From: DATGMS01 sp040905145
Lineage (GTDB): Bacteria > Bacteroidota > Bacteroidia > Cytophagales > Cyclobacteriaceae
NCBI GenBank assembly: GCA_040905145.1
Contig: JBBDSC010000139.1
Coordinates: 1-64,000, forward strand
Direction of reading: 5' to 3'
Length of the DNA: 64,000 nucleotides
Positions 44,240 to 53,533 of the stretch are shown here, piece by piece (position 1 is the stretch's first letter; the number at the start of each line of letters is the position of its first letter). Position numbers and translations under genes: made by a program. The notes beneath the pieces are model-generated. The model did no database searches, was not told where the DNA came from, and saw only the letters and a list, made by a program, of their open reading frames with translations.

Positions 44240-45622
44240 ATGGAAGAACAAAAGCTTGGCAATATATTGATTATTGATGATAATGAAGACCTGCTCTTTG
44301 CAGCCAAAATGCTGCTGAAGAAACATGCCAATGAGGTGACCATTGAAAAAGACCCCCGAAGAATCCCTTTTTTGGTCAGTAATAACAGCTATGATGTCAT
44401 CCTGTTGGATATGAACTTTACCGAAGATACCACTTCTGGTAAGGAAGGATTCCATTGGCTCAAACAGATAAAAGAAATAGATCCTAAAGCAGTTGTCATT
44501 TTGATTACTGCTTTTGGTGATGTAGAAATGGCAGTGCAGGCTTTGAAGGAAGGGGCCACGGACTTTATCCTGAAGCCTTGGCAAAACGAAAAGTTATTGG
44601 CCACACTTTCGGCTGCCGTTAAACTAAAGGAAAGTTATAACCAAGTGGATAAGCTTTCCAGAAAACAAAAGCAGCTTCAGTCAGACATGAAAAAGCCGTT
44701 TTCAGATATAATTGGCCATTGCTCCTCCATAAAAAATGTTTTTTCCATTATTGATAAGGTGGCAAAAACAGATGCCAACGTCTTGATATTAGGAGAAAAT
44801 GGAACAGGAAAAGAGCTGATAGCAAGGGCGATACATGACAGATCTTTGAGGGCGGAGGAGATTTTTGTGGGGGTTGATATGGGGGCTATTACTGAAAGCT
44901 TATTTGAGAGTGAACTCTTTGGTCACAAAAGGGGATCTTATACGGATGCCAAAGAAGACAGGGCAGGAAGGTTTGAGATAGCAGATAATGGGACTCTTTT
45001 TTTGGATGAAATCGGGAATTTAAGCATGCCCCTGCAGTCCAAACTACTTACTGTACTACAAAAAAGGGACGTTACCAGAATTGGTACCAATAAAGCCATC
45101 CCAGTAGATATCCGGTTAATCTGTGCTACCAACATGCCTATCCACGAAATGGTCATGGAAAATACCTTTAGACAAGATTTGTTATACAGAATCAATACGG
45201 TGGAGATTTTTCTTCCCCCTCTACGGGAGAGACAGGATGATATCCCCGAACTTGCTGAGCATTTTCTACAGGTTTATTCCCAAAAATACAGGAAAGAATT
45301 CAAAGCGTTCAAAATCTCTGCCTTGCAGCTTTTACAGCGTTATAATTGGCCAGGGAATATCAGGGAATTACAGCATGCAATAGAAAGAGCCATTATAATG
45401 GCCGAAGGAAAGGAACTGGACAGCAGGGATTTCTTCTTCCTTTCTGCCAAGCCCACCAATGAAAAAATCAGTGCCCAGGCCACTTATAATCTGGATGAAG
45501 TGGAAAAAAATGTCATACAAAAAGCTATTGACAAAAACGGGGGGAATATCTCAAAAGCGGCAAAAGAGCTTGGGCTGACACGGGCTTCTTTGTATAGAAG
45601 GTTGGAAAAATATGGATTATAA
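44240..45622 (+). CDS. Sigma-54-dependent response regulator (NtrC family)
   Basis: Protein of 460 residues from the ATG at 44240; a TTG at 44195 would add 15 residues but fits no conserved start. The receiver is about 6-125 (IIDDNED, Asp57 in VILLDMNF, Lys112). The AAA+ domain follows (about 155-385, Walker A GENGTGKE at 185-192, Walker B LFLDEIG), then a Fis-type helix-turn-helix at the C-terminus (ISKAAKELGLTRASLYRR). The sigma-54-contact loop reads GSYTDA (232-237) in place of GAFTGA; many Bacteroidota have GAFTDA. It is paired with the next gene, which overlaps by 11 bp, as a two-component system. Confidence 0.92.
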   Translation: MEEQKLGNILIIDDNEDLLFAAKMLLKKHANEVTIEKDPRRIPFLVSNNSYDVILLDMNFTEDTTSGKEGFHWLKQIKEIDPKAVVILITAFGDVEMAVQALKEGATDFILKPWQNEKLLATLSAAVKLKESYNQVDKLSRKQKQLQSDMKKPFSDIIGHCSSIKNVFSIIDKVAKTDANVLILGENGTGKELIARAIHDRSLRAEEIFVGVDMGAITESLFESELFGHKRGSYTDAKEDRAGRFEIADNGTLFLDEIGNLSMPLQSKLLTVLQKRDVTRIGTNKAIPVDIRLICATNMPIHEMVMENTFRQDLLYRINTVEIFLPPLRERQDDIPELAEHFLQVYSQKYRKEFKAFKISALQLLQRYNWPGNIRELQHAIERAIIMAEGKELDSRDFFFLSAKPTNEKISAQATYNLDEVEKNVIQKAIDKNGGNISKAAKELGLTRASLYRRLEKYGL

Positions 45623-46955
45623 GATTGGATTATTGGGGAGGGTTATTTTACTGGCCGGCACCTTATTTTTATTGGCCTATACCATTATCAATGATGCCAG
45701 GGTGTTTTCTATTTCCCTTTTCATTATTTTGGTGACTGCTCAAATTGTTCTCCTACTGAGATATGCGGAAAGCAGTTTTAAAAAAGTAAGGCAATTCCTG
45801 AACAATATTAAGCAAAATAATTATGCCACCGTCTACCCCGTAAAATTTGATGGTACTGAAACCGATGATTTGCATATTGAATTCAACGCCATTTTAGCAA
45901 AATTGAAAGAAGACCAGGCAGAAAAAGAAGCCAATTATCAATATTTTAGATCCGTATTTCAGCACCTTAGTATCGGCCTGATCACTTTTGAAGAGGATGG
46001 GCAAATTCAGATTTTGAATACTGCCGCTAAGAGAATGTTGAATATTCAACAACTCATTAATATATCAGGAATAGAAAAGGTCAATAAGGAGTTGTTCATG
46101 TCCATCAAAGAACTGAGGACAGGTGGCAGTGAACTGATTAAAATAGCGCATCCAGATGGGATTATGCAGCTCTCTGTGTATGTTATCGAACTGGTGTTGC
46201 GGGATGTTAAGTTTAAACTTGTTTCCTTACAAAACATCCAAAGTGAGCTGGAAGAGAAAGAGATGGAGGCTTGGCAGAACCTGGTCAAGGTTTTGACCCA
46301 TGAAATAATGAATTCCATCGCACCGATCTCTTCTTTGGCCACCACCATCCGTGAAGATATCCAAAGTCTCCTTGACAAAAAGACAAATATTCCTGCAGAA
46401 GACATGGAAGATTATCTGATGGGCATCAATACCATAGAAAAAAGGAGTGAAGGGCTGATTAATTTTGTAAGTGATTTTAGAAGCTTGGCCCATATTCCCA
46501 CGCCCCAATTTACGGCTATAAGAATTATTGAACTTTTTGATCAAGTTGAAATGCTTTTTCAGAACCAGTTGAAAGCAAACAATATTCACTATGAAAAGAG
46601 AATAGCACCTCTAGATCTACTTTTGTTTGCGGATAGTACGCTTATTGAACAAGTATTGATCAACCTTACTCAAAATGCCATTCATGCTGTGCAGGATATG
46701 GAGGATAAAAACATTTTCATCAATGCTTTTATTGATGAAAATGGGAAAATCATCATAGAGGTTTCTGATTCCGGAAAAGGGATAGAAGAAGAAGCATTGG
46801 CGAAAATCTTTATTCCCTTTTTCACTACCAAGACAAAAGGCTCCGGTATCGGGTTAAGTTTATCCAAACAAATCATGAGGAGGCACAAGGGAAACATCCA
46901 GGTACAGTCAGAATGGGGAAAAGGCACAACTTTTAAGTTGATTTTCAATGGGTGA
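45612..46955 (+). CDS. NtrB-like sensor histidine kinase
   Basis: Kinase of 447 residues. Two N-terminal helices (about 8-26 and 31-50) have almost no periplasmic loop, so the signal is probably cytoplasmic or in the membrane. A PAS-like domain is about 105-210. The H box VLTHEIMNSIAPISSLATT has His230, the N box NLTQNAIHAV has Asn355, and SDSGKGIEEE, FFTTKTKGSGIGLSL complete the ATPase. The THEIMNSI type H box is the form found with sigma-54 regulators. It overlaps the regulator gene by 11 bp and must be its partner. Confidence 0.9.
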   Translation: MDYKIGLLGRVILLAGTLFLLAYTIINDARVFSISLFIILVTAQIVLLLRYAESSFKKVRQFLNNIKQNNYATVYPVKFDGTETDDLHIEFNAILAKLKEDQAEKEANYQYFRSVFQHLSIGLITFEEDGQIQILNTAAKRMLNIQQLINISGIEKVNKELFMSIKELRTGGSELIKIAHPDGIMQLSVYVIELVLRDVKFKLVSLQNIQSELEEKEMEAWQNLVKVLTHEIMNSIAPISSLATTIREDIQSLLDKKTNIPAEDMEDYLMGINTIEKRSEGLINFVSDFRSLAHIPTPQFTAIRIIELFDQVEMLFQNQLKANNIHYEKRIAPLDLLLFADSTLIEQVLINLTQNAIHAVQDMEDKNIFINAFIDENGKIIIEVSDSGKGIEEEALAKIFIPFFTTKTKGSGIGLSLSKQIMRRHKGNIQVQSEWGKGTTFKLIFNG

Positions 46956-47384
46956 TTTCAGAAATTTTCCTATTTATGAGCTTCTTTGACTTTCCTTCCT
47001 GGGTTTAGCGCTATCAACTTTTAATTTTGGGTGGCTGAAGGTGTGAGAGGGAAGGGTAGGCGGAGCGCATTGACCTATTTTAGGTAAATTTATAATTATT
47101 CCTATTCTACGTTTTTTTACAATTTGATTTATCGGCTTTACAGATCATAAGGTTCGGAGATTTGTGTGCTTTTCTAAACTTTTCTAAAATTTTTATTAAC
47201 AACTCTTAAGAAAAAAGTTTTATAATTTTTTTTCCTGTGAAATGCATAATATTTAATTTAAAGCACAAATATTAACTTGAATAATCATATTCTACAGGAT
47301 GAAGGTAAATCAGTCTGTTTGGAGAAGGCAAATTATTGTAAAAAACCCGTAAATTCGGAACATTCAAAGCATGATGAATACCCA
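46956..47384. other. Intergenic region before the glucosidase gene
   Basis: Roughly 320-430 bp, depending on the start chosen downstream. It contains a short direct repeat (CTTTTCTAAA twice near 47170) and is AT-rich. I find no perfect TTTG/TAnnTTTG pair, no hairpin terminator and no supported open frame. Confidence 0.5.
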
Positions 47385-50054
47385 ATGAACATAGAAAGGA
47401 TAAAGCTTGAAGAAGACCGCGAGAGAAAAAAGCATTGGAAGAGATGGGGACCCTACCTTACTGAAAGACAATGGGGAACTGTCAGGGAAGATTACAGTGC
47501 GGAGGGGTCGGCGTGGGGAAATGTTACCCATGAGGATGCAAGAAGTAAGGCATATCGTTGGGGAGAGGAAGGTATAGGGGGGATCAGTGATCACAAGCAA
47601 AAACTCTGTATAGCCTGGGCCTTTTGGAATGGCAAGGATCCCATGATAAAAGAAAGGTTGTTTGGTCTGACAGGAAGTGAGGGGAATCATGGAGAGGATG
47701 TAAAGGAGCTCTATTATTATTTGGATTCCACTCCTAGCCATAGTTATATGAAAATGCTCTACAAGTATCCTCAGAGTGAATTTCCCTATGAAAGCCTCCG
47801 TAGAGAAAATGCTAAAAGGGGCAAAGAAGATTTGGAATATGAATTATTGGATACTGGTATCTTTGATGAGGATGCTTATTTCGATATTTTTATTGAATAT
47901 GCAAAAAATGATGTCGAGGATATCGTAGGAAAGGCCACCGTGCATAACAGGGGGAAGGAGGCCGCTGATATTTGGGTGATGCCTACGATTTGGTTCAGGA
48001 AGACCTGGTTTACCGGAGATGAACCTTTTATGCCAAGGCTTTCCGAGATCAGTGAAAATAAAATCAAGGCCTTTTCCCCGAAATCGGGAAACCTCCAGTT
48101 CAGTTTTTCAGGGAAGCCAGAACTCCTTTTCTGTGATAATGAAACCAATAGGCAAAAGCTTTACCAAATAGAGAATCAAAAAAAATACCTTAAAGATGCC
48201 ATTAATGATTACGTTGTTTTTGGGGAGAAAAAACACCTTAACCCAAAGAAGATGGGAACCAAATCAGCGGCACTTTATAAAATCAATATTCCTGCAGGGG
48301 AATCCGCTGAGGTCACCTTCAGGATGCAGCGCCCTACTGCTGAGGAATCCCATGTTTCCTGTGAAGAAATCCTAACTGAAAGAATAAAAGATGCCGATGA
48401 TTTTTATGGGGAAATGCAACAAGAGGTGGATGATGATGATTTAAGGAATATCCAAAGACAGGCTTACGCAGGAATGTTGTGGAGTAAGCAATTTTATTAC
48501 TACAATGTGGAAAGATGGCTTGAAGGAGATCCTGGGAGATTCTCCCCTCCATTGGAAAGGAAAGAGGGAAGGAACAGCCATTGGAGGCACCTTCAGAATT
48601 ATGATATTATCTCCATGCCGGATAAATGGGAATATCCCTGGTATGCTGCCTGGGATTTGGCTTTTCATTGTATCCCCCTGGTGAGATTGGATCCGGATTT
48701 TGCCAAGAATCAGCTATTGCTTCTCTTAAATGACTGGTATATGCACCCAAATGGGCAAATACCTGCCTATGAATGGAACTTCAGTGATGTAAATCCACCC
48801 GTACATGCCTATGCGGTTGAACGGGTCTATGAGATTGATAAGAAAATGAATGGTGGTAATGGAGATCAGGAATTTCTGGAAAGAGCCCTTCATAAGTTAA
48901 TGCTTAATTTTACCTGGTGGGTCAATAAAAAAGATGGCGAAGGCAAAAACATCTTTGAAGGTGGATTTCTCGGACTGGATAACATCAGTGTATTTGACCG
49001 GAGCAATGCTGACAAATACAGTGGTAAATTAGAGCAGGCTGATGCTACTTCGTGGATGGCCATGTTTTGCTTAAACATGCTTAGGATTTCTCTTGATCTC
49101 TGTGAATTTAACAAGGTCTACCAACATACGGCCACCAAATTTCTTGAGCATTTTTTGAATATTGCAGGGGCCATGAACAATATTGCAAACGAAAATATCA
49201 GTCTGTGGGACGAGGAGGACAATTTTTTCTACGATGTACTTCACCTGGAAGGAAAGGAGCCAAAAGTGATGAAAGTAAAGTCAATAGTAGGAATAACTCC
49301 ATTATTTGCGGTAGAGCCCATTCCCCATCGGCTTTTTGAAAATTTACCGGAATTCAAAAAGCGGCTCGAATTCTTTTTGAAGGAAAAACCAAAATTGGCA
49401 GCCCTGGTGTCCAGTTGGATACAACCTGGACATGATGAAAGGAGGTTGTTTTCCCTACTTAGAGGTCATAGGATGAAAAGTATCCTAAACAAAATGCTGG
49501 ATGAAGAGGAGTTTTTATCCCCTTATGGCATAAGGTCGCTTTCTAAAGATCACGAAGAAAATCCTTATTCTGTTCAGCTAAATGGAACTAAGCTTTCTAT
49601 CAAATATGCCCCTGGAGAATCCGAAACAAACATGTTTGGGGGCAATTCCAATTGGAGAGGCCCCATTTGGTTCCCCATTAATTACCTTATAATAGAGTCA
49701 TTAAAGAAATTTGATTTCTATTATGGGGGAGACTTCCCCATAGAATGTCCTACAGGTTCCGGTAAATTCGTAACTTTGGATTTAATTGCCAAGGAACTTT
49801 CCTTACGGAATATCAATATCTTTCGGAAAGACAAGCATGGAAGAAGACCGGTGTACGGGGAAAATGAAAAAATGCAAACTGATCCTCATTTCAAAGATTA
49901 TATTTTATTCTATGAATATTTTCATGGAGACAATGGAAGAGGGATGGGAGCTTCCCATCAAACCGGCTGGACAGGATTAGTTGCAGAAATGATCCACAAA
50001 TTCTATAATAAAAAAGAAAAGCACAGTTATGCTGCTACCTTATTTAGAACCTGA
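47385..50054 (+). CDS. MGH1-like glycoside hydrolase (GH63-type glucosidase)
   Basis: Large cytoplasmic protein of 889 residues from the ATG at 47385; an upstream in-frame TTG (47277) would add 36 residues that look unlike family starts. The N-terminal HWKRWGPYLTERQWGTVRED is the well-known opening of bacterial GH63/MGH1 proteins. The (alpha/alpha)6 part includes DKWEYPWYAAWDLAFH (catalytic-domain motif), GQIPAYEWNFSDVNPPVHA, and GASHQTGWTGLVA near the end. It probably hydrolyses a glucoside such as mannosylglycerate, glucosylglycerate or trehalose-like solutes; the substrate is unproven. It has no signal peptide and overlaps rnhB by 26 bp. Confidence 0.87.
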   Translation: MNIERIKLEEDRERKKHWKRWGPYLTERQWGTVREDYSAEGSAWGNVTHEDARSKAYRWGEEGIGGISDHKQKLCIAWAFWNGKDPMIKERLFGLTGSEGNHGEDVKELYYYLDSTPSHSYMKMLYKYPQSEFPYESLRRENAKRGKEDLEYELLDTGIFDEDAYFDIFIEYAKNDVEDIVGKATVHNRGKEAADIWVMPTIWFRKTWFTGDEPFMPRLSEISENKIKAFSPKSGNLQFSFSGKPELLFCDNETNRQKLYQIENQKKYLKDAINDYVVFGEKKHLNPKKMGTKSAALYKINIPAGESAEVTFRMQRPTAEESHVSCEEILTERIKDADDFYGEMQQEVDDDDLRNIQRQAYAGMLWSKQFYYYNVERWLEGDPGRFSPPLERKEGRNSHWRHLQNYDIISMPDKWEYPWYAAWDLAFHCIPLVRLDPDFAKNQLLLLLNDWYMHPNGQIPAYEWNFSDVNPPVHAYAVERVYEIDKKMNGGNGDQEFLERALHKLMLNFTWWVNKKDGEGKNIFEGGFLGLDNISVFDRSNADKYSGKLEQADATSWMAMFCLNMLRISLDLCEFNKVYQHTATKFLEHFLNIAGAMNNIANENISLWDEEDNFFYDVLHLEGKEPKVMKVKSIVGITPLFAVEPIPHRLFENLPEFKKRLEFFLKEKPKLAALVSSWIQPGHDERRLFSLLRGHRMKSILNKMLDEEEFLSPYGIRSLSKDHEENPYSVQLNGTKLSIKYAPGESETNMFGGNSNWRGPIWFPINYLIIESLKKFDFYYGGDFPIECPTGSGKFVTLDLIAKELSLRNINIFRKDKHGRRPVYGENEKMQTDPHFKDYILFYEYFHGDNGRGMGASHQTGWTGLVAEMIHKFYNKKEKHSYAATLFRT

Positions 50055-50637
50055 TAGACTTGAAGCAGGATGTGACGAAGCAGGCAGGGGATGCCTGTGT
50101 GGGCCGGTCGTGGCGGCGGCGGTTATTTTGCCAAAGGATTATGCCAATGGCCTGATCAATGATTCCAAACAGTTGTCCAGCAAAATTAGAGAAACCTTGG
50201 CTCTGGAAATAAAGTCCAATGCAACCACCTGGGCCATCGCTTCGGCAAGCCCTGAAGAAATCGATAAGATCAATATCCTCAACGCCTCTTTTCTTGCGAT
50301 GAACAGGGCAGTTGAAGCTTTGAAAATTCTCCCGGAGCATTTGTTGATCGATGGAAACAGGTTCAAGAGCTATCTGAGCACTCCCTTTGATTGTATTATA
50401 GGAGGAGATGGGAAATATGCCAGTATTGCTGCTGCCTCAATTTTGGCAAAGGTTCATCGTGACAGCCTAATGAATGATTATGCCAAAGAGTTTCCTGGAT
50501 ATGGCTGGGAAACGAATTTCGGCTATGCCACCCGGCAACACAGGCAAGGAATTGTAGAGTTAGGTACCACTGCTATACACAGGAAATCTTTTAGATTATT
50601 ACCGGAGCAGCTGGAAATTGAATTTCCGCTAACCTGA
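50029..50637 (+). CDS. rnhB: Ribonuclease HII
   Basis: Cleaves RNA in RNA-DNA hybrids and at single ribonucleotides in DNA. It is 202 residues. The catalytic acids are Asp16 and Glu17 in GCDEAGRG, with further acids in LLIDGNRF (about 105-112) and the GGDGKYASIAAASILAKVHRD segment. Length and motifs are standard. The ATG start lies 26 bp inside the end of the glucosidase gene. It is convergent with folA. Confidence 0.95.
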   Translation: MLLPYLEPDRLEAGCDEAGRGCLCGPVVAAAVILPKDYANGLINDSKQLSSKIRETLALEIKSNATTWAIASASPEEIDKINILNASFLAMNRAVEALKILPEHLLIDGNRFKSYLSTPFDCIIGGDGKYASIAAASILAKVHRDSLMNDYAKEFPGYGWETNFGYATRQHRQGIVELGTTAIHRKSFRLLPEQLEIEFPLT

Positions 50638-50709
50638 AATGTAAGAGAAGTATATGTCCCCCTTCCGGGGCAGAAGCAATAGGCTGTACCTGCAGCCCAT
50701 CAATTTAGG

Positions 50710-51207
50710 TCAAGCCTTTCTTCTATAGGTTAGGATTGAAAAATTAAATTTATTTTTTTCATCCCGGGAAAATTTTTCTTCCGAGATCTTTTCCCATTTT
50801 GAATAATCCAGAGGAGGGAAAAACGTGTTCCCTTCCGGTGAAGCTTTTACTTCCGTGATGATCAATTCATCTGCTATAGGCAAAGCCATTTTAAAGATTT
50901 CCGCACCTCCTAAAATGAAAATTTGATCAAGACCTTTTGAATGGCCCACCTCCAGGGCAGAAGCAAGGTCGTGGACAACATAATGTCCTTCTGGAACAGT
51001 ATAGCTTTTATTTCGGGTGATGACAATGGATGTTCGTTTAGGTAAAGGCTTACCCATGGATTCAAAAGTTTTTCTGCCCATAATGACATGGTGACCTGAG
51101 GTGGTGTTCTTAAAATGCCTCAGGTCACCCGGCAAATGCCAGACCAGTTGGTTGTCTTTTCCGATAACGTTGTTTTTTGCCTTGGCTACAATAATTGAGA
51201 TTTTCAA
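50710..51207 (-). CDS. folA: Dihydrofolate reductase
   Basis: NADPH-dependent reduction of dihydrofolate to tetrahydrofolate; 165 residues. ISIIVAKAKNNVIGKDNQLVWHLPGDLRHFK contains the catalytic Asp28 and Trp23. IMGRKTFESMGKPLPKR binds NADPH, and FILGGAEIFK and TEVKASPEGNTFFP follow. The start codon is TTG at 51207 (reading MKISIIVA); there is no in-frame ATG nearby that would give this standard start. It is convergent with rnhB. Confidence 0.94.
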   Translation of the reverse strand: MKISIIVAKAKNNVIGKDNQLVWHLPGDLRHFKNTTSGHHVIMGRKTFESMGKPLPKRTSIVITRNKSYTVPEGHYVVHDLASALEVGHSKGLDQIFILGGAEIFKMALPIADELIITEVKASPEGNTFFPPLDYSKWEKISEEKFSRDEKNKFNFSILTYRRKA

Positions 51208-51266
51208 AATGAGTTTTTTTAGCAGTTAAAAGATTTTGTAAGGAGACTAAGCGTCAGGAGGGGAAA

Positions 51267-53168
51267 TTACTTGAATTTCATCCTTTGAATCCTCACGGCA
51301 TTGAAAATAGCAAGTAAGGCCACTCCCACATCGGCAAAAACTGCTTCCCATAAAGAGGCCACTCCAAAAGCACCCAATGTCAAAACAACTGCTTTTACTC
51401 CAAAGGCCATTCCGATGTTTTGCCATACCCCCTGCTTCGTTTTTTTTCCAATATGAATAGCCGTGGCGATCTTGGAGGGCTGATCATTCTGAATGACCAC
51501 ATCAGCCGTTTCAATGGCCGCATCCGAACCCAACCCTCCCATGGCTATTCCCACATCTGCAAGAGTAATGACAGGGGCGTCGTTAATCCCATCCCCTACA
51601 AAAGCAACTGTTCTGCCTTCTTTTTTAAGCTCCTCCACTTTGGCTACCTTATCCTGGGGCAGCAGTCCACCGAAGGCCTGATCAATGGAAAGTTTCTTAG
51701 CGACGGATTCTGCTATGGAAACCTTGTCCCCCGAAAGCATGATTATTTCTTGGATGCCCAGAGTACGTAAAGCTTTGAGTGCCTCGGCAGCACCTTCCTT
51801 GATAGCATCTGCTATGGTAATGTGCCCTGCATATTCACCATTGATGGCCACGGCCACTAAGGTATCCACTACATTATCCAGTTCAGGAGAATAGGGAATA
51901 TTGAATTTTTTAAGTAAACTGACATTTCCAACCAACATTTCCATGCCCTCGACTGTGCCTTTTAACCCATATCCGGAAATTTCTTCTACTTCTGTAACTT
52001 TCCATTTTTTATGTCCATCCCCGTCATACTCTGTCAGGGCTCTGGCGATTGGATGGGTGGACTGACTTTCAAGAGCTGCTGTCAGGGATATAAATTTACT
52101 TGGTTCAATACTTGTATTTCCAGAGATTTCGATCTGTTGTACCTTAAAAACCCCTTTGGTCAAAGTTCCTGTTTTGTCCAGTACCACGGTGTCCACTTGG
52201 GTCATCAGGTCAAGAAAGTTGGAGCCTTTAAACAGTATCCCATTTTTTGATGCGGCACCTATGCCTCCGAAATAACCCAGGGGAATGGAAATGACAAGGG
52301 CACAGGGGCAGGAAATCACCAAAAAGACCAAGGCCCGATAAAGCCATTGATCAAACACATAATCGTCCAGTAGAAAATAGGGGACAAGTGCCAGGGCAAC
52401 GGCCAGAAATACTACAACAGGCGTGTAAACCTTGGCAAATCTGGCAATGAACTGTTGGGTCTTTGCTTTCCTGCCACTGGCCTGTTCAACCAATAGCAAT
52501 ATCTTCGATAAGGTACTGTCTTCAAAAGCGGAGGTGACTTTAATATCAACCACTTTATCAAGATTGACCATTCCTGCCAATACTTTTTCTCCTTTCCGTA
52601 TAGTTTGTGGCTTAGATTCCCCTGTCAATGCATCTGTATTGAAAAAAGAACTTTTGCTTAGCATTTCTCCGTCCAAGGGGATCTTTTCCCCTGCTTTTAT
52701 TTGAATGGTTTCTTTTATTTCCACAGTGGAAGGATGTACTTTTCTTAGTTCCCCTTGACGTAACACATTCACCGTATCAGGTCTATTGTCAATAAGTGCT
52801 TTAATTGAGCGGCGCGATCTTCGGACAGCGGATTCCTGAAAATGTTCTCCTATCACATAAAACAGCATCACAGCAACCCCCTCTGCATATTCCCCAATAT
52901 AAAACGCCCCCAGGGTGGCTATGCCCATGAGAAAAAACTCATTGAAAACATCTCCTTTTGTGATATTACGGGCGGCCTGTACAAGAACTTTACCGCCAAC
53001 TGGTAAATAAGCTGTCAGAAACCATGCAAACCTGAGGAAGCCTGTAAACCATGTAGTATTATAATAATCCAGAGTAATGCCTCCTATAAGTAGTAAAAGG
53101 CTGAAAGTAGAAGGGATATAGGAAATATTGTGTTCATGGGCTCCTTTTGTTTTATTTTTAGTTTTCAT
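51267..53168 (-). CDS. Heavy-metal P1B-type ATPase (Zn/Cd/Co type)
   Basis: Inner-membrane cation exporter of 633 residues. Eight membrane segments are present, with Cys287-Pro-Cys289 in the metal site, DKTGT at 331-335 (phosphorylated Asp331), TGES at 182-185, the HP motif at His372-Pro373, and GDGIND (525-530). Lys592 and Asp613-Val-Gly615 in the last membrane helices match the P1B-2 group, which exports Zn, Cd and Pb. There is no N-terminal metal-binding (HMA) domain, only a short His-poor tail. No metalloregulator gene is next to it; a CACTTCAGGTG near-palindrome is about 205 bp upstream. Confidence 0.93.
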   Translation of the reverse strand: MKTKNKTKGAHEHNISYIPSTFSLLLLIGGITLDYYNTTWFTGFLRFAWFLTAYLPVGGKVLVQAARNITKGDVFNEFFLMGIATLGAFYIGEYAEGVAVMLFYVIGEHFQESAVRRSRRSIKALIDNRPDTVNVLRQGELRKVHPSTVEIKETIQIKAGEKIPLDGEMLSKSSFFNTDALTGESKPQTIRKGEKVLAGMVNLDKVVDIKVTSAFEDSTLSKILLLVEQASGRKAKTQQFIARFAKVYTPVVVFLAVALALVPYFLLDDYVFDQWLYRALVFLVISCPCALVISIPLGYFGGIGAASKNGILFKGSNFLDLMTQVDTVVLDKTGTLTKGVFKVQQIEISGNTSIEPSKFISLTAALESQSTHPIARALTEYDGDGHKKWKVTEVEEISGYGLKGTVEGMEMLVGNVSLLKKFNIPYSPELDNVVDTLVAVAINGEYAGHITIADAIKEGAAEALKALRTLGIQEIIMLSGDKVSIAESVAKKLSIDQAFGGLLPQDKVAKVEELKKEGRTVAFVGDGINDAPVITLADVGIAMGGLGSDAAIETADVVIQNDQPSKIATAIHIGKKTKQGVWQNIGMAFGVKAVVLTLGAFGVASLWEAVFADVGVALLAIFNAVRIQRMKFK

Positions 53169-53533
53169 CCGGATTAACTCTGAGTACAGCTATAAATAAT
53201 AATGTCAAAATTACTTTAAATTCCATGCAAGGGAATTGCATTATTATATTTAAATCAAGTTATTTGTCCATTTTCCATAAAGAACGACCTTTGTGGCCGG
53301 ACCGTTTCAGGAAAAGGGAGATAACTTAATCCATAATGAGTGGCAAGTAGTGAAAAACAAGGCAGAAGTATTACACTTCAGGTGTAGGTATAAAAATTGC
53401 TGATTATTCGGAGGATGGCTAAAAAATTCAAATTTTTAGAGCAAGAGAAACCTGTTAGGACAAACCACAGGGAAATGGCTTGCCAATCATCGTGTCTTAG
53501 GCTCTTATTTCTCAAGCCTTTACATTTTTCTTC
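53169..53533. other. Intergenic region upstream of the P-type ATPase
   Basis: 365 bp. An ACAC-TTCAG-GTGT near-palindrome (about 53371-53384) could be an operator for the ATPase gene, but I know no matching regulator. No supported gene: the single open frame crossing 53397-53579 shows no family likeness. There is no terminator hairpin. Confidence 0.45.
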
